Source: Rhizobium acidisoli
GTDB lineage: Bacteria; Pseudomonadota; Alphaproteobacteria; Rhizobiales; Rhizobiaceae
DNA: 64,000 bases
Direction: 5' to 3'
Assembly (NCBI RefSeq): GCF_002531755.2
Contig: NZ_CP034998.1
Location: 1,488,001-1,552,000, forward strand
This document shows positions 1 through 9,703 of the stretch, one piece after another; positions within the stretch are counted from its first letter, which is position 1; each line of letters opens with the position of its first letter. A program made the position numbers and the translations under genes. The notes beneath the pieces are model-generated. The model made no database searches, was not told the DNA's origin, and saw nothing but the letters and a program-made list of their open reading frames with translations.

Positions 1-172
1 CTGCTGCAGTTTCAGGCGTTTTCCCAGTGCGACACCTGATGTCGACGGCTTATTTTTCCAGCCCCGTGACGCTTGAGGAAGCGCTCCGTTTCAGCGAAAA
101 GGCATTACGCTTTTCGACATCCATCTTTTGAAGGTCGGCAGCGCCTGATCCTCGGGAAAGAAGGCAGGTTTA
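1..172. other. Left edge without a supported gene
   Basis: No complete gene fits here. One plus-strand frame is open from the window edge to a TGA at 129-131 and could be the last about 42 codons of a gene cut by the window, but its third-position GC is weaker than in the neighbouring genes and I do not recognise the peptide. The rest is the leader of the TRAP permease gene, with a purine-rich GAAAGAAGG stretch just before its TTG start. Confidence 0.3.
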
Positions 173-1999
173 TTGGCCACCAGTGAATTTCATCCGATCG
201 AGCGGGCCGGGGATGACGGGATCGCGGCGCGGGCGCTGCGGGCGCTCGAGGCGGTGCTCGGCATAGCCGCAGCGCTCGTGCTCGCCGTGCTGCTCGCCAT
301 GGTGCTCGTCACCGTCTGCCTGCGCTATTTCTTCGGCACCGGCTTCATTGGCGCCGAGGATCTCGGCATCTGGCTGCATGTGGCACTGATTGCGCTCGGC
401 GCACCGCTCAGCCTCAACAGTGCGCTTGCCATGCGCCTCGATGTTTTCGTCAGGATGCTGCCCGAAAGCCTGCAGAAGGTGACGCGGATCGGCGCCGATG
501 TCTTCACCGTGCTTTCGGCGTTGATCCTCGCCTTCGGCGGCAGCGAAATCATGACGATGCTCGGCGGCGTCTCGCCGACGCTCGGTCTGCCGGAATGGAT
601 CCGCTTCGGCTTCCTCGGCGCCGGCGGCGCGCTGATCCTCATCGTGCTGCTTCTGCAGCGCATCGCCGAAGGCAAGGTCCTGGCGGTTGCTCTTTCGCTG
701 ACCCTCGGTGTCGCTCTCTATGCCGGCATCCCGCATATCTCGCTTGATCTCGACTGGCCGCCGAGCATTTTCCTCGGGCTGATCGCGGCGATCGGTCTGG
801 TGCTGGCTGCACCGCTGCCGCACGCCTTTCTCGCCGCAGCCTATGTCGTCATCGCCTTCGGCAGCAGCCTGCCGGAGCCGGCGATCGTTTCCTCCACCGT
901 CACCGGCATATCGAAATTCCTGCTGCTCGCCATTCCCTTCTTCCTGCTTGCCGGCGGCCTGTTGACGGCATCAGGTGTGGCCAATCAGCTGGTGCGTTTT
1001 GCCGCCGCCATGGTCGGCCATCGCCGGGCAGGGCTGGCGCAGACGACGCTTTTGACCAGCGTTCTCTTTTCCGGCGCTTCCGGCTCCTCGGTCGCAAATG
1101 CCGCTTTCGGCGCGTCGACGTTCCAGCCGGAACTGGTCAAGCACGGTTATCCCCCGGCGCAGGCGGCGGCGATTATCGCCTCGACATCGGTTCTCGACAA
1201 CATCATCCCGCCGTCGATTGCCTTTCTCATCCTTGCCTCGGCGACCAATCTTTCTGTCGGCGCGCTGCTGGTCGGCGGCTTCTTCGCCGGCGGGCTGATG
1301 GCCATATGCCTGGCTGTCGCCATCCATCTGACCGTGCGCGAGCAGGTGACCTTGCCGCGCGCGACCGTCAGGCAGCGCTGGCATTCGGCGGTCCAGGCGA
1401 TCCCCGCCTTCGGGCTCGGGGTCATCGTCGTCGTCGGCATCCGCATCGGCATCGTCACGACAACGGAGGCGGCAGCACTCGCCGCCTTCTACACGTTGCT
1501 GCTCGGCATCGGTGCGCGGCTTGGCATCCTCTCGCTCTATGCCGCCTTCCGCCAGGCGGCGGTCGAGGCGGCGGCGATCGGTCTGCTGATCGGCACGGCC
1601 GGCCCCTTCGCTTTCCTGCTCGCCGTCGACGACGTCTCCGGGCTGATCTCGCATCTGACGACGGCGCTTGGCGGCAGCGCGCTTGCCGTTATCCTTTTGT
1701 CGAACGTCATTCTGCTCGCTGTCGGTCTCGTTCTCGATATCGGCGCGGCGATCCTGCTCTTCGGCCCGATCCTGCTGCCGGCAGCGGTTGCCGCCGGCAT
1801 CGATCCCATCCAGTTCGGCGTGATTATCGTCGTCAACCTGATGATCCACGGGCTGACACCGCCGCTCGGCATGCTGATTTTCGTTGTCAGCGGCGTCACC
1901 CGCATTCCTGCCTCAGAACTCTTCCGGGCCGTCGTTCCCTATCTGCTCGCCCTTCTGGTCTCGTTGGCAATCCTCTGCGCCTGGGCCATCATTTTCTAG
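173..1999 (+). CDS. TRAP transporter fused permease (DctQ-DctM)
   Basis: Membrane part of a tripartite ATP-independent periplasmic transporter, which takes up organic acids or related solutes using a sodium or proton gradient. The 608-residue product is a fusion: roughly residues 1-165 form the small DctQ part with four hydrophobic helices, and residues 180-608 form the large DctM part with about twelve, including the conserved GASGSSVANAAFG stretch. Translation appears to start at TTG (173-175), since no ATG follows early in the frame. The binding-protein gene starts 16 bases after the stop, so the two form an operon. Substrate cannot be read from the sequence. Fused QM permeases are common in TRAP systems, so the fusion is not itself odd. 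Confidence 0.9.
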   Translation: MATSEFHPIERAGDDGIAARALRALEAVLGIAAALVLAVLLAMVLVTVCLRYFFGTGFIGAEDLGIWLHVALIALGAPLSLNSALAMRLDVFVRMLPESLQKVTRIGADVFTVLSALILAFGGSEIMTMLGGVSPTLGLPEWIRFGFLGAGGALILIVLLLQRIAEGKVLAVALSLTLGVALYAGIPHISLDLDWPPSIFLGLIAAIGLVLAAPLPHAFLAAAYVVIAFGSSLPEPAIVSSTVTGISKFLLLAIPFFLLAGGLLTASGVANQLVRFAAAMVGHRRAGLAQTTLLTSVLFSGASGSSVANAAFGASTFQPELVKHGYPPAQAAAIIASTSVLDNIIPPSIAFLILASATNLSVGALLVGGFFAGGLMAICLAVAIHLTVREQVTLPRATVRQRWHSAVQAIPAFGLGVIVVVGIRIGIVTTTEAAALAAFYTLLLGIGARLGILSLYAAFRQAAVEAAAIGLLIGTAGPFAFLLAVDDVSGLISHLTTALGGSALAVILLSNVILLAVGLVLDIGAAILLFGPILLPAAVAAGIDPIQFGVIIVVNLMIHGLTPPLGMLIFVVSGVTRIPASELFRAVVPYLLALLVSLAILCAWAIIF

Positions 2000-2015
2000 T
2001 GAACAGGACAATCCC

Positions 2016-3014
2016 ATGAAAAATCTCAACCGACGTAACTTCCTGAGGACCGCCGCTCTAACCGGTACGGCGCTTGCGGCGCCAGGCTTTGTCCGCACAG
2101 CCGCCGCCCGCACGACGACGATCACGATCGCCTCTCTGCTCGGCGACGACAAGCCGGAGACGAAGATCTGGGTGAAAATCGGCGAACTGGTCGAAGCCAA
2201 GCTTCCCGGCCAGTTCAAGTTCAACATCGTCAGGAACGGCGCGCTCGGCGGCGAGAAGGAAGTGGCCGAAGGCGTGCGTCTCGGCTCGATCCAGGCGAGC
2301 CTTTCGACGGTGTCGTCGCTCTCCGGCTGGGCGCCCGAACTGCAGATCCTCGATCTGCCTTTCCTTTTCCGCGATGCCGACCATGTGCGCAGAACCGTCG
2401 GCGGCGAAGTCGGCGCCGATCTCAGGCAGAAACTGCAGGCGCAGAATTTCGTCGTCGGTGATTTCATCAATTACGGCGCCCGCCATCTCCTGACCAAGGA
2501 ACCGGTGACGAGGCCGGAGCAACTCAAGGGCAAGCGCATCCGTGTCATCCAGAGCCCGCTTCACACCAAGCTCTGGAGCGCATTCGGCACGACGCCGATC
2601 GGCATTCCGATCACCGAGACCTACAATGCGCTCGCAACCGGCGTCGCCGACGCCATGGATCTGACCAAATCGGCCTATGCCGGCTTCAAGCTTTATGAGG
2701 TCGTGCCCGATATGACCGAGACCGGCCACATCTGGGCATCCGGCGTCATCTATTATTCCTCCACCTTCTGGGCCGGCCTGAATGACGAGCAGAAGGCGGT
2801 TTTCCAGCAGGCTTCCAGCGAAGGAGCCGCCTATTTCAACCAGCTGATCGTCGACGACGAGGTAAAGTCCGTCGAAACGGCGCTTGGCCATGGCGGCAAG
2901 CTGTTGAAGCCGGAAGTCTTCGAGGAATGGCAGAGGGGCGCGCAGGGCGTCTGGGCCGATTTCGCGCCAGTTGTCGGCGGCCTCGACAGGATCAAAACCG
3001 TTCAGGCGGCTTGA
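2016..3014 (+). CDS. TRAP transporter substrate-binding protein, DctP family
   Basis: Periplasmic binding component for the permease encoded just upstream. The 332-residue product begins with a twin-arginine signal (NRRNFLRTAAL followed by a hydrophobic stretch and a cleavage-like TAAA), so export through Tat is expected; tatABC lies at 36.3 kb. The mature part has the DctP pattern: a first domain through about residue 150, the RVIQSPLH region carrying the arginine that usually contacts a substrate carboxylate, and the YNAL..GVADAMD segment. The frame is open upstream to 1884, but the ATG at 2016 is preferred because it gives the Tat signal and lies after the permease stop. Confidence 0.9.
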   Translation: MKNLNRRNFLRTAALTGTALAAPGFVRTAAARTTTITIASLLGDDKPETKIWVKIGELVEAKLPGQFKFNIVRNGALGGEKEVAEGVRLGSIQASLSTVSSLSGWAPELQILDLPFLFRDADHVRRTVGGEVGADLRQKLQAQNFVVGDFINYGARHLLTKEPVTRPEQLKGKRIRVIQSPLHTKLWSAFGTTPIGIPITETYNALATGVADAMDLTKSAYAGFKLYEVVPDMTETGHIWASGVIYYSSTFWAGLNDEQKAVFQQASSEGAAYFNQLIVDDEVKSVETALGHGGKLLKPEVFEEWQRGAQGVWADFAPVVGGLDRIKTVQAA

Positions 3015-3042
3015 AGCGGGAGAGGGCGGACGCCTGATGTTT

Positions 3043-3077
3043 CTGACAGTGCCGATTGTAAAAAATCGGCCCTGTCA
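3043..3077. other. Intergenic hairpin after the TRAP operon
   Basis: Two arms can pair: TGACAG (3044-3049) with CTGTCA (3072-3077), and GCCGATT (3051-3057) with AATCGGC (3064-3070), separated by one mismatch and closed by a six-base loop. There is no T run after it on either strand, so it is not a classical terminator. It may stabilise or end the TRAP transcript. Confidence 0.45.
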
Positions 3078-3304
3078 TCACTCGGATGCATCGGAAAAAT
3101 AATGCCGTCGCAGGCCTGAAATCGAAAGAGCGTACCTTCGGTTATCGTGATATATGGCTTAGTGAAAATCCTGGGATGGGACGTTTTTACTTTCGGCCGG
3201 CGCGACCCTGAAGACCGCAATCCAGCGACCGCTTCCGGCGGACGGATCCCATGGCCTCGATTTGAGATGCTCAAGAATTAACACAAGGCTTTGGAGGGCC
3301 GACC

Positions 3305-3964
3305 ATGAGCTTACGCATCAACGATATTGCCCCCGATTTTACCGCCGACACCACTCAGGGACCGATCAGCTTCCATGACTGGATCGGCAATGGCTGGGCC
3401 GTCCTGTTTTCGCATCCGAAGAACTTCACGCCTGTCTGCACGACCGAGCTCGGCGCCATGGCCGGCCTTGCCGGAGACTTTTCCAAGCGTGGCGCCAAGA
3501 TCATCGGCATCTCGGTCGATCCTGTGGAAAGCCATGCCAAGTGGAAGAACGACATCAAGACCGCCACCGGCTTCGACGTCGAATATCCGCTGATCGGCGA
3601 CAAGGACCTAAAGGTCGCCAAACTCTACGACATGCTGCCGGCCGGCGCCGGCGAGAGCTCGGAAGGCCGCACCCCCGCCGACAACGCCACCGTGCGGTCG
3701 GTTTTCATCATTGGCCCCGATAAGAAGATCAAGCTGATCCTCACCTATCCGATGACGACGGGCCGGAATTTCAACGAGATCCTGCGCGCCATCGATTCCA
3801 TCCAGCTGACCGCCAAGCACCAGGTGGCGACACCGGCGAACTGGAACCAGGGCGATGACGTCATCATCACCGCCGCGGTTTCCAACGAAGACGCGATCAC
3901 GCGTTTCGGCTCCTTCGATACGGTCCTGCCCTATCTCCGAAAGACTAAGCAGCCGACGGCCTGA
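3305..3964 (+). CDS. Peroxiredoxin, 1-Cys (Prx6) type
   Basis: Thiol peroxidase that reduces hydrogen peroxide and organic hydroperoxides in the cytoplasm. The 219-residue product has the peroxidatic motif FTPVCTTE with the cysteine at about residue 45, the HPKNF lead-in typical of the Prx6 group, and a long C-terminal part (RTPADNATVRSVFIIGP, then TGRNFNEILR) as in AhpC-TSA/1-cysPrx proteins. I see no second conserved resolving cysteine. An AGG-containing site (GGAGGGCCGACC) precedes the ATG. It is a single-gene unit with a terminator directly after it. Confidence 0.92.
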   Translation: MSLRINDIAPDFTADTTQGPISFHDWIGNGWAVLFSHPKNFTPVCTTELGAMAGLAGDFSKRGAKIIGISVDPVESHAKWKNDIKTATGFDVEYPLIGDKDLKVAKLYDMLPAGAGESSEGRTPADNATVRSVFIIGPDKKIKLILTYPMTTGRNFNEILRAIDSIQLTAKHQVATPANWNQGDDVIITAAVSNEDAITRFGSFDTVLPYLRKTKQPTA

Positions 3965-3988
3965 TCGCTGCTTTCAAGCCTGTTCTGG

Positions 3989-4022
3989 AAGCCGCCGCGG
4001 CCATTGGCCCGGCGGCTTTTTC
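3989..4022 (+). terminator. Rho-independent terminator after the peroxiredoxin gene
   Basis: Arms AAGCCGCC (3989-3996) and GGCGGCTT (4011-4018) pair, with an inner GGCC/GGCC pairing, followed by a run of T on the plus strand. Confidence 0.8.
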
Positions 4023-4113
4023 ATGCGCCATTGCCGAAATCAGGAAGCGTCGCGCCGTGATCGATGCTATCTAGGATCAGCGTCGCGATGGAAGTCGAAC
4101 CTGCCGAGATCCG

Positions 4114-5070
4114 ATGAGAGGGCGAAAGCGTCAGTCCGACATGGTGAGGAGATCGGCGAAGGCCCTGCTTTCGCTCTGTTTTCTGTTTTCCCTCATCGAC
4201 ATGCCGAAAGCTCAGCCGGAAGGAAGCGATGCCGAGCCTGCCTGCCTCTATTCCGGGCCTTCGGCCTCGGGATCGAACGAGACGCTCTGTATCCGCAAGG
4301 ACAGTTTCAATCGCGATCTCTGCGCCGCGATCGAGCATTTCGCCGCGGCCAATCATTTGCCACCGGACTATTTCGCCCGCCTCATCTGGCGCGAAAGCAC
4401 CTTTCGCCCCGACGCGGTCAGTTTCAAGGGGGCGCAGGGCATCGCCCAGTTCATGCCCGGAACGGCGAAACTGCGCGGTCTCGAAGACAGCTATCAGGTG
4501 CTGGAGGCACTGCGGAAATCGGCGCAGTATCTCGACGAATTGCGCAATCGTTTCGGTAATCTCGGTCTTGCCGCCGCCGCCTATAATGCCGGCGAAAACG
4601 GTCTTGCCGCTTACCTTACGTCGGGAAGATTACCTTACGAGACGCGCGGCTATGTAATGGCGATCACCGCCCATACTGTGGAGGAATGGAAGGACAATCC
4701 GCCGGCAACGGCGGCAGCCCCGCTCGACAAGGACAAACCTTTTCTCGATGGCTGCGTGGCGCTTGCCGAACGCCGGACGTTGAAGGACACGCCCTGGCGT
4801 CAAGAGGGCGACTGGGCGCCCTGGGGTGTCCAACTGGCGGCGAACGCCGATGTCGCGGTGGCCCGGCGCATGTTTCTCGATGCGGTGCAGGATCTGCCTG
4901 CGCCGCTCAATACGGAACAGCCGCTGATCCTGCGCCAGCGCGATCGCAGCTTCGGCTTTCGCCCGCGTTATGCCGCCCGCATCGGCCGGCAGACGCGCCT
5001 GGAAGCCAACAACCTCTGCAACCAGATCCGCAGCAACGGCGGCACCTGCCTTGTTTTCAAAAATCGATAG
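4114..5070 (+). CDS. Lytic murein transglycosylase with SLT domain
   Basis: Periplasmic enzyme that cleaves the MurNAc-GlcNAc bond of peptidoglycan with formation of anhydro-MurNAc. The 318-residue product has a basic, hydrophobic signal peptide (residues 10-32), then a goose-lysozyme-like SLT fold: catalytic glutamate in WRESTF, GAQGIAQFMPGTA and the AAYNAGE motif. The C-terminal end (CNQIRSNGGTCLVFKN) resembles the last turn of a SPOR domain, so septal glycan binding is possible. An alternative ATG at 4141 would give a shorter signal peptide; 4114 has a GAG six bases upstream. Confidence 0.87.
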   Translation: MRGRKRQSDMVRRSAKALLSLCFLFSLIDMPKAQPEGSDAEPACLYSGPSASGSNETLCIRKDSFNRDLCAAIEHFAAANHLPPDYFARLIWRESTFRPDAVSFKGAQGIAQFMPGTAKLRGLEDSYQVLEALRKSAQYLDELRNRFGNLGLAAAAYNAGENGLAAYLTSGRLPYETRGYVMAITAHTVEEWKDNPPATAAAPLDKDKPFLDGCVALAERRTLKDTPWRQEGDWAPWGVQLAANADVAVARRMFLDAVQDLPAPLNTEQPLILRQRDRSFGFRPRYAARIGRQTRLEANNLCNQIRSNGGTCLVFKNR

Positions 5071-5165
5071 CGTGCCGCTTTCCCTTCCCTGGCGAAAACA
5101 CCACTTGCAGGATCGCGACAGGGCGCAGCATAGTCGGCGCGGATCATGCAAAGGGAGGAACGACA

Positions 5166-6119
5166 ATGCGGGTTTTGGTCATCGGAGCGACGGGCCATGT
5201 CGGAACCTATCTCGTTCCTCGTCTGGTCGAGGCGGGGCACGACGTCGTCACCATCAGCCGCGGCGCGGCAAAGCCCTACACGGAAAACCGCGCCTGGGCC
5301 TCCGTCGACCAGCGCCGGATGGATCGCGCCGAGATGGAGCGGACCGGTGATTTCGGCCCGGCCGTGCGTGACGTGAAAGCCGATATCGTCATCGACATGA
5401 TCTGCTTCACGCTGGAGAGTGCCGAGCAACTGGTGACCGCGCTATCGGGGCATGTCGGTCATTTCCTGCACACCGGCACGATCTGGACCCATGGCTACCC
5501 CAGCACCGTGCCGACACTCGAAGAGGCGCCCAAGTCTCCCTTCGGTGACTATGGCATCCAGAAGGCGGCGATCGAAACCTATCTGCTGCAGCAGGCAAGG
5601 CTTCGCGGTTTTCCGGCGACCGTCATCCATCCCGGCCACATCGTTGGTCGCGGATGGGCGCCGCTCAATCCCGCCGGCAATTTCAACCTGCAGGTCTTTT
5701 CGACCCTTGCCTGCGGAGACGCCCTGGCGCTGCCCAATTTCGGCCTGGAGACGGTCCATCACGTCCATGCCGATGACGTGGCGGCGATGTTCATGGATGC
5801 GATCGCCAACTGGAATGCGTCGACCGGCGAAAGTTTCCACGCAGTGTCGGAGCAGGCGCTGACGCTGCGTGGATATGCCGAAGCCATGTCGCACTGGTTT
5901 GGGCGAGAGCCGAAGCTCAGTTTCGCCCCATTCGATGCCTGGGCCGAAAGCCAGACGGCCGAAGATGCGGAGGCGACATGGGAGCATATCGCCCGCAGCC
6001 CGAATTGCTCGATTGCCAAAGCCCGGCGCCTGCTCGGCTATGCGCCGAGATATACATCGCTGCAGGCGGTGCAGGAATCGGTTGACTGGCTGGTCGGGCA
6101 GGGGCGGATCGAGACCTGA
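5166..6119 (+). CDS. NAD-dependent epimerase/dehydratase family protein
   Basis: Extended short-chain dehydrogenase/reductase acting on nucleotide sugars or similar compounds; the substrate is not recognisable. The 317-residue product begins with the Rossmann motif VIGATGHVGTYL, contains a YGIQKAAIE segment corresponding to the catalytic YxxxK (Y-G-I-Q-K), and a VIHPGHIVGRG substrate-loop region. The frame is open for 480 bases upstream, but the ATG at 5166 follows an excellent ribosome site (AAGGGAGG) and begins the Rossmann fold at once. It converges on the glycerate kinase gene with 11 bases between stops. Confidence 0.87.
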   Translation: MRVLVIGATGHVGTYLVPRLVEAGHDVVTISRGAAKPYTENRAWASVDQRRMDRAEMERTGDFGPAVRDVKADIVIDMICFTLESAEQLVTALSGHVGHFLHTGTIWTHGYPSTVPTLEEAPKSPFGDYGIQKAAIETYLLQQARLRGFPATVIHPGHIVGRGWAPLNPAGNFNLQVFSTLACGDALALPNFGLETVHHVHADDVAAMFMDAIANWNASTGESFHAVSEQALTLRGYAEAMSHWFGREPKLSFAPFDAWAESQTAEDAEATWEHIARSPNCSIAKARRLLGYAPRYTSLQAVQESVDWLVGQGRIET

Positions 6120-6130
6120 TCCGCTGGATC

Positions 6131-7396
6131 TTAGGCGATCAGGATGGCCCTGAAATCATTGACATTGGTGCCGGTCGGCCCCGTTTCGAAGAGGTCGCCG
6201 ACGGCTGCAAAGCCTGAATAGCTGTCATTACCGTCGAGCAGCCGGCGCGGATCGAGTCCGGCAGCGCGCAAGCGCTTGACCGTGCCGCCATCGGCAAAGG
6301 CGCCGGCATTATCCTCCGAGCCGTCGATCCCGTCCGTGTCGGCAGCAAGGAGATGAATGCCCTCCTGTGCGTCGATCGCAAGCGCCATGGCGAGCGCGAA
6401 TTCGCCGTTGCGTCCGCCCTTGCCGCCCTTGGCGCGGAGCGTCACCGTCGTCTCGCCGCCGGAAAGGATGACGACCGGTTTCGGAAACGGCCTGTTCCGG
6501 CCGAGCACCTCGCGGGCGATTGCCGCATGCACCTGCGCCACGTCGCGCGCTTCTCCCTCGATCGCATCCGAAAGGATGGCCGGCTCGATCCCCTGCGACT
6601 TCGCCAGGGCGGCCGCCGCCTCCAGCGACACGCCGGCAGAGGCAATGATGTGACGCGCGTGGCGTAAAAACACCGGATCGTCCGGCCGCGGTGCATCGGC
6701 CTTGGCTGAGTTCAGATGGTCGAGGGCTGCCTGCGGCAGCTGCAATCCATATTGCTTGACGATCTCAAGCGCATCGTGCCGCGTCGAACCATCGGGCACG
6801 GTCGGCCCGGAGGCGACATGGGCCGGATTGTCGCCGGGAATATCGGAGACGATCAGGCTGACGACCCTTGCTCTGGTTGCCGCTGCAAGTCTGCCGCCTT
6901 TGATGGTCGAGAGATGCTTGCGCACGACGTTCATCGCCGAGATCGGCGCGCCCGAGGCAAGCAGCATTTCGTTGAGGGCAATCTCGTCTTCGAGGGTCAG
7001 CCCCACCGGCGGGGCGGGCAGCAGCGCCGAGCCGCCACCGCAGATCAGCGCGATCACCAGATCGTCTTCCGTCAGTCCACTCACCGTCTCCATCAGCCGT
7101 CTTGCCGCGGCACGTCCCGCCGCATCGGGAACAGGATGGGCAGCCTCGATGATCTCGATGTCGCGTGTGTCGCAGCCATAGCCGTAGCGTGTGACCACCA
7201 GACCGTCGAGCGGCCCGTCCCAGACGCTTTCGAGCGCCCGCGCCATCTGCGCAGCACCCTTGCCGGCGCCGATCACCACGGTCTTTCCCTTCGGCCTGTC
7301 AGGCAGGTTTGCCTTGATGCCGGTCAGCGGATCGGCGGCGCGAACCGCCGCATCGAACAGGCTTTTCAGGAAATCGCGGGGAGCGCTTGTCGTCAT
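6131..7396 (-). CDS. Glycerate 2-kinase / hydroxypyruvate reductase-type protein (MOFRL family)
   Basis: Member of the GckA/TtuD family. Older annotations call these hydroxypyruvate reductase; tested members phosphorylate glycerate to 2-phosphoglycerate. The 421-residue product has the N-terminal DUF4147 domain ([13 protein letters not shown], then [11 protein letters not shown] and [12 protein letters not shown]) and the C-terminal MOFRL domain ([36 protein letters not shown]). The frame continues 57 codons upstream, but the ATG at 7396 matches the family N-terminus. It could feed on a substrate brought in by the TRAP system 3 kb away, but nothing links them directly. Confidence 0.87.
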   Translation of the reverse strand: MTTSAPRDFLKSLFDAAVRAADPLTGIKANLPDRPKGKTVVIGAGKGAAQMARALESVWDGPLDGLVVTRYGYGCDTRDIEIIEAAHPVPDAAGRAAARRLMETVSGLTEDDLVIALICGGGSALLPAPPVGLTLEDEIALNEMLLASGAPISAMNVVRKHLSTIKGGRLAAATRARVVSLIVSDIPGDNPAHVASGPTVPDGSTRHDALEIVKQYGLQLPQAALDHLNSAKADAPRPDDPVFLRHARHIIASAGVSLEAAAALAKSQGIEPAILSDAIEGEARDVAQVHAAIAREVLGRNRPFPKPVVILSGGETTVTLRAKGGKGGRNGEFALAMALAIDAQEGIHLLAADTDGIDGSEDNAGAFADGGTVKRLRAAGLDPRRLLDGNDSYSGFAAVGDLFETGPTGTNVNDFRAILIA

Positions 7397-7595
7397 CGGT
7401 GGTTTCTGCTGCCTGGAGTGTCGAACGTGATGCCGACTGTCGACGCATCCCCGTGCCGGCGTCAAGGTCGAAGACGCGGCAGTGTGACGGTTGTGGACTG
7501 CAAATTCTGCTTCATCGAAAGAACGGAGACGAACGATAGAAAGCATTAACCATAGTCCCGTAGACAACGAACAGGATCAAAGGAACCTGTGTTCG

Positions 7596-7895
7596 ATGGC
7601 TACTGAAATGACCTGCCGCCCCGCCGCCCAGAGTGAAGGCGTGGTGATTGCTTTTCCCTCCGGAACCGGAACCGCCAATATCGAGCGCTGCGCCCGCGAA
7701 CTCGGCCGCAGACATGGCGCGGATGCGATCGCATTCTGGAAGGCCGAATGCCGCAGGCTCGCCGATCAGCTTCTGGCCGCCGGGATGCCGGAGAGCGACG
7801 TCGGCGAGCGGGTGCTGCAGTTTCAGCAGGATGTCCAGATCGAACTCGTCCTCAGCCATCAAAACGGGCCGCTGCCCAAGTCTCAGAACCGATAG
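7596..7895 (+). CDS. Small DUF6074-like protein
   Basis: A 99-residue protein with no known function. It begins with a short polar leader, then VVIAFPSGTG, a helix of ARELGRRHGADAIAFWKAECRRLADQL type and a C-terminal FQQDVQIEL helix. This pattern matches the DUF6074 proteins I know from rhizobia. The ATG at 7596 is preferred over an upstream in-frame one at 7491 because the conserved part starts after it and AAAGGAAC precedes it by a short spacing. It is divergent from the glycerate kinase gene and convergent with the esterase gene. Confidence 0.6.
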   Translation: MATEMTCRPAAQSEGVVIAFPSGTGTANIERCARELGRRHGADAIAFWKAECRRLADQLLAAGMPESDVGERVLQFQQDVQIELVLSHQNGPLPKSQNR

Positions 7896-7967
7896 CTGCA
7901 ATCTCGCTGGATTCGACGGTTGCCCCGGCGAATGGCATGGCAGCCAGGTTGCTCCCGTTCTGTCGCT

Positions 7968-9059
7968 TTATCGCAGCAGCCCGGCAGACCGAAGGGCGTC
8001 TTCGATGACCTTCTGAATGCCGCCGCGATCATCCCCCGTGGCAGATGAACCTGCGACGTTTTCCGGTTGCGCAGCAGCGGGTTTTGCATTGCGCCGCTTT
8101 TCAAACGAGGGAATGAGGCCCCAGGACCTGGCGATTTCGACGGTCGAGGAAATTCCGACGTCAAGCATGAAGGGGCCGCTCGCCCCGTAGCCGGTGCCGA
8201 TGTCGAGCGGCGTGCCGTGATCCATTCCGGCAATCGTATAGAGCTCGATCACCTCCACCCCATGAGCATCGGTCCAGACCCTTCGCTGATGGCGTCCGAT
8301 ATTTTCCACGCGCGACGGCGATGCGTCGATGCCGTGGATATTTCTCCATTGCTCCACGATGGCATTCGCATTGGATGGCACGACGGTTCTGTCTGCGCTT
8401 CCCTGCCAGAGCGACAAAGTCGGCCACGGGCCTTTGTGGCTTGAGGCGTTTTTCAACCGCAGTTGCAGTTCTTTGGCGGTCGGCCCGCCATGACCGCGCA
8501 TTCGGTCGAACGCCTCGGGAATGGTCGCGGCGCTGGCATAGGGCAGGCCTGCAATGATGGCCCCGCCGGCAAAAATCTCCGGATAGGTGGCAAGCATGGC
8601 GGCGGTCATGGCCCCGCCGGCCGAAAGCCCGGTCACGAACACGCGCCTGCTGTCGATGCTGTGCTCCGCAACGAGTTTTGCGATCATCTGGCGAATGGAA
8701 AAGACCTCGCCGTGATCCCGGCGTATATCTTCGGGGTTAAACCAGTTGAAGCAGAGGTTGGGATTGTTTGCCCTTCGTTGCTCGGGAAACAGCAGCGCGA
8801 AACCATAATCCTCTGCCAACCTAGACCACCCCGACCCGATGTCATAGCCTGATGCTGTCTGGGTGCAGCCGTGCAGGACGGTGACCAGGGCCATGTTCTT
8901 TGCGCGCTTCGACGGCAGGTAGATGTAACCTCCCAGAGCCCCCGGGTTTGCACCAAATGCGTCCAGGGCGATCAGATCGGGATTTTCCTGCGTGGGGCGG
9001 GGGCGAAGCGTTCCTCGCAACGCAGCAAGGCGCGCAAGCGTGTCGGACATAGATCTCAT
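7968..9059 (-). CDS. Extracellular PHB depolymerase/feruloyl-esterase family hydrolase (LpqC-like)
   Basis: Alpha/beta-hydrolase of the polyhydroxybutyrate-depolymerase (esterase PHB) family. The 363-residue product has the oxyanion segment VLHGCTQTASGYD, the nucleophile elbow GLSAGGAM, and a C-terminal GMDHGTPLD that supplies the histidine. I see no clear signal peptide: the N-terminus is short and polar, so the enzyme may act inside the cell or use another route. The ATG at 9059 is preceded by GGAG at proper spacing; a TTG at 9074 is the alternative. Real substrate (PHB, phenolic esters, other polyesters) cannot be told. Confidence 0.85.
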   Translation of the reverse strand: MRSMSDTLARLAALRGTLRPRPTQENPDLIALDAFGANPGALGGYIYLPSKRAKNMALVTVLHGCTQTASGYDIGSGWSRLAEDYGFALLFPEQRRANNPNLCFNWFNPEDIRRDHGEVFSIRQMIAKLVAEHSIDSRRVFVTGLSAGGAMTAAMLATYPEIFAGGAIIAGLPYASAATIPEAFDRMRGHGGPTAKELQLRLKNASSHKGPWPTLSLWQGSADRTVVPSNANAIVEQWRNIHGIDASPSRVENIGRHQRRVWTDAHGVEVIELYTIAGMDHGTPLDIGTGYGASGPFMLDVGISSTVEIARSWGLIPSFEKRRNAKPAAAQPENVAGSSATGDDRGGIQKVIEDALRSAGLLR

Positions 9060-9269
9060 GAAAGTCTCCGCCAATCAGCAGCCGGGATGGCGGTGATGCC
9101 TGCGTAAACGCGTCAGTCGGCGGAAGGTTGCTGCACTGCACAATATTTTCTGAGCAGGCTGGATTTCCGGATGCGCGGGCAGCTCCGCGGGGCGAGGAAC
9201 TTCGGCCCGGAAATGACGTTGATGTTGTCGATTGACAGCATTGTCGCTGCAATTAGCGAGGCTTTTCAG

Positions 9270-9677
9270 ATGTCGAACAAACCCAACTTCTTCTCTTCCT
9301 TTGCGACCGTCGTCGCCGATTTCTCGGGAAAGCCGTTCACCTTTGTCGCGGCTCTGACGCTCGTGATTGCCTGGGCGGTGTCCGGTCCCTTTTTCGGCTA
9401 TTCTGAAACCTGGCAGTTGGTGATCAATACGACCACGACCATTATCACCTTCCTGATGGTCTTTGTATTGCAGAACAGCCAGAACCGCGACGGCAAAGCG
9501 GTTCAGGCCAAGCTCGACGAACTCATCCTGACGAGCCAGGCCGCCAACAAGTTCGTCGGCATCGAGAAGTTGGACGAGGGTGAACTCAGGGAAATGAGCA
9601 AGACGCTTGCCGCGCAAGCCGAATGTGTCGAGGAAAAAGCGGATGAGAAATCTGCCGCGGAGGCAGCCTCCACCTGA
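9270..9677 (+). CDS. Low-affinity iron permease (Fet4-like) family membrane protein
   Basis: A 135-residue bacterial member of the family named after yeast Fet4; whether these short proteins move iron is unproven. After a short amphipathic start there are two hydrophobic helices (about residues 20-38 and 48-66), then the conserved VLQNSQNRD motif, a KLDEL helix and a charged tail. The frame is open upstream to an ATG at 9171, but 9270 follows AGCGAGG at good spacing and matches the family N-terminus. A paralogue is encoded head-on at 9704-10063. Confidence 0.75.
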   Translation: MSNKPNFFSSFATVVADFSGKPFTFVAALTLVIAWAVSGPFFGYSETWQLVINTTTTIITFLMVFVLQNSQNRDGKAVQAKLDELILTSQAANKFVGIEKLDEGELREMSKTLAAQAECVEEKADEKSAAEAAST

Positions 9678-9703
9678 TGCATATCGCCTCAATGCGACTC
9701 GTT

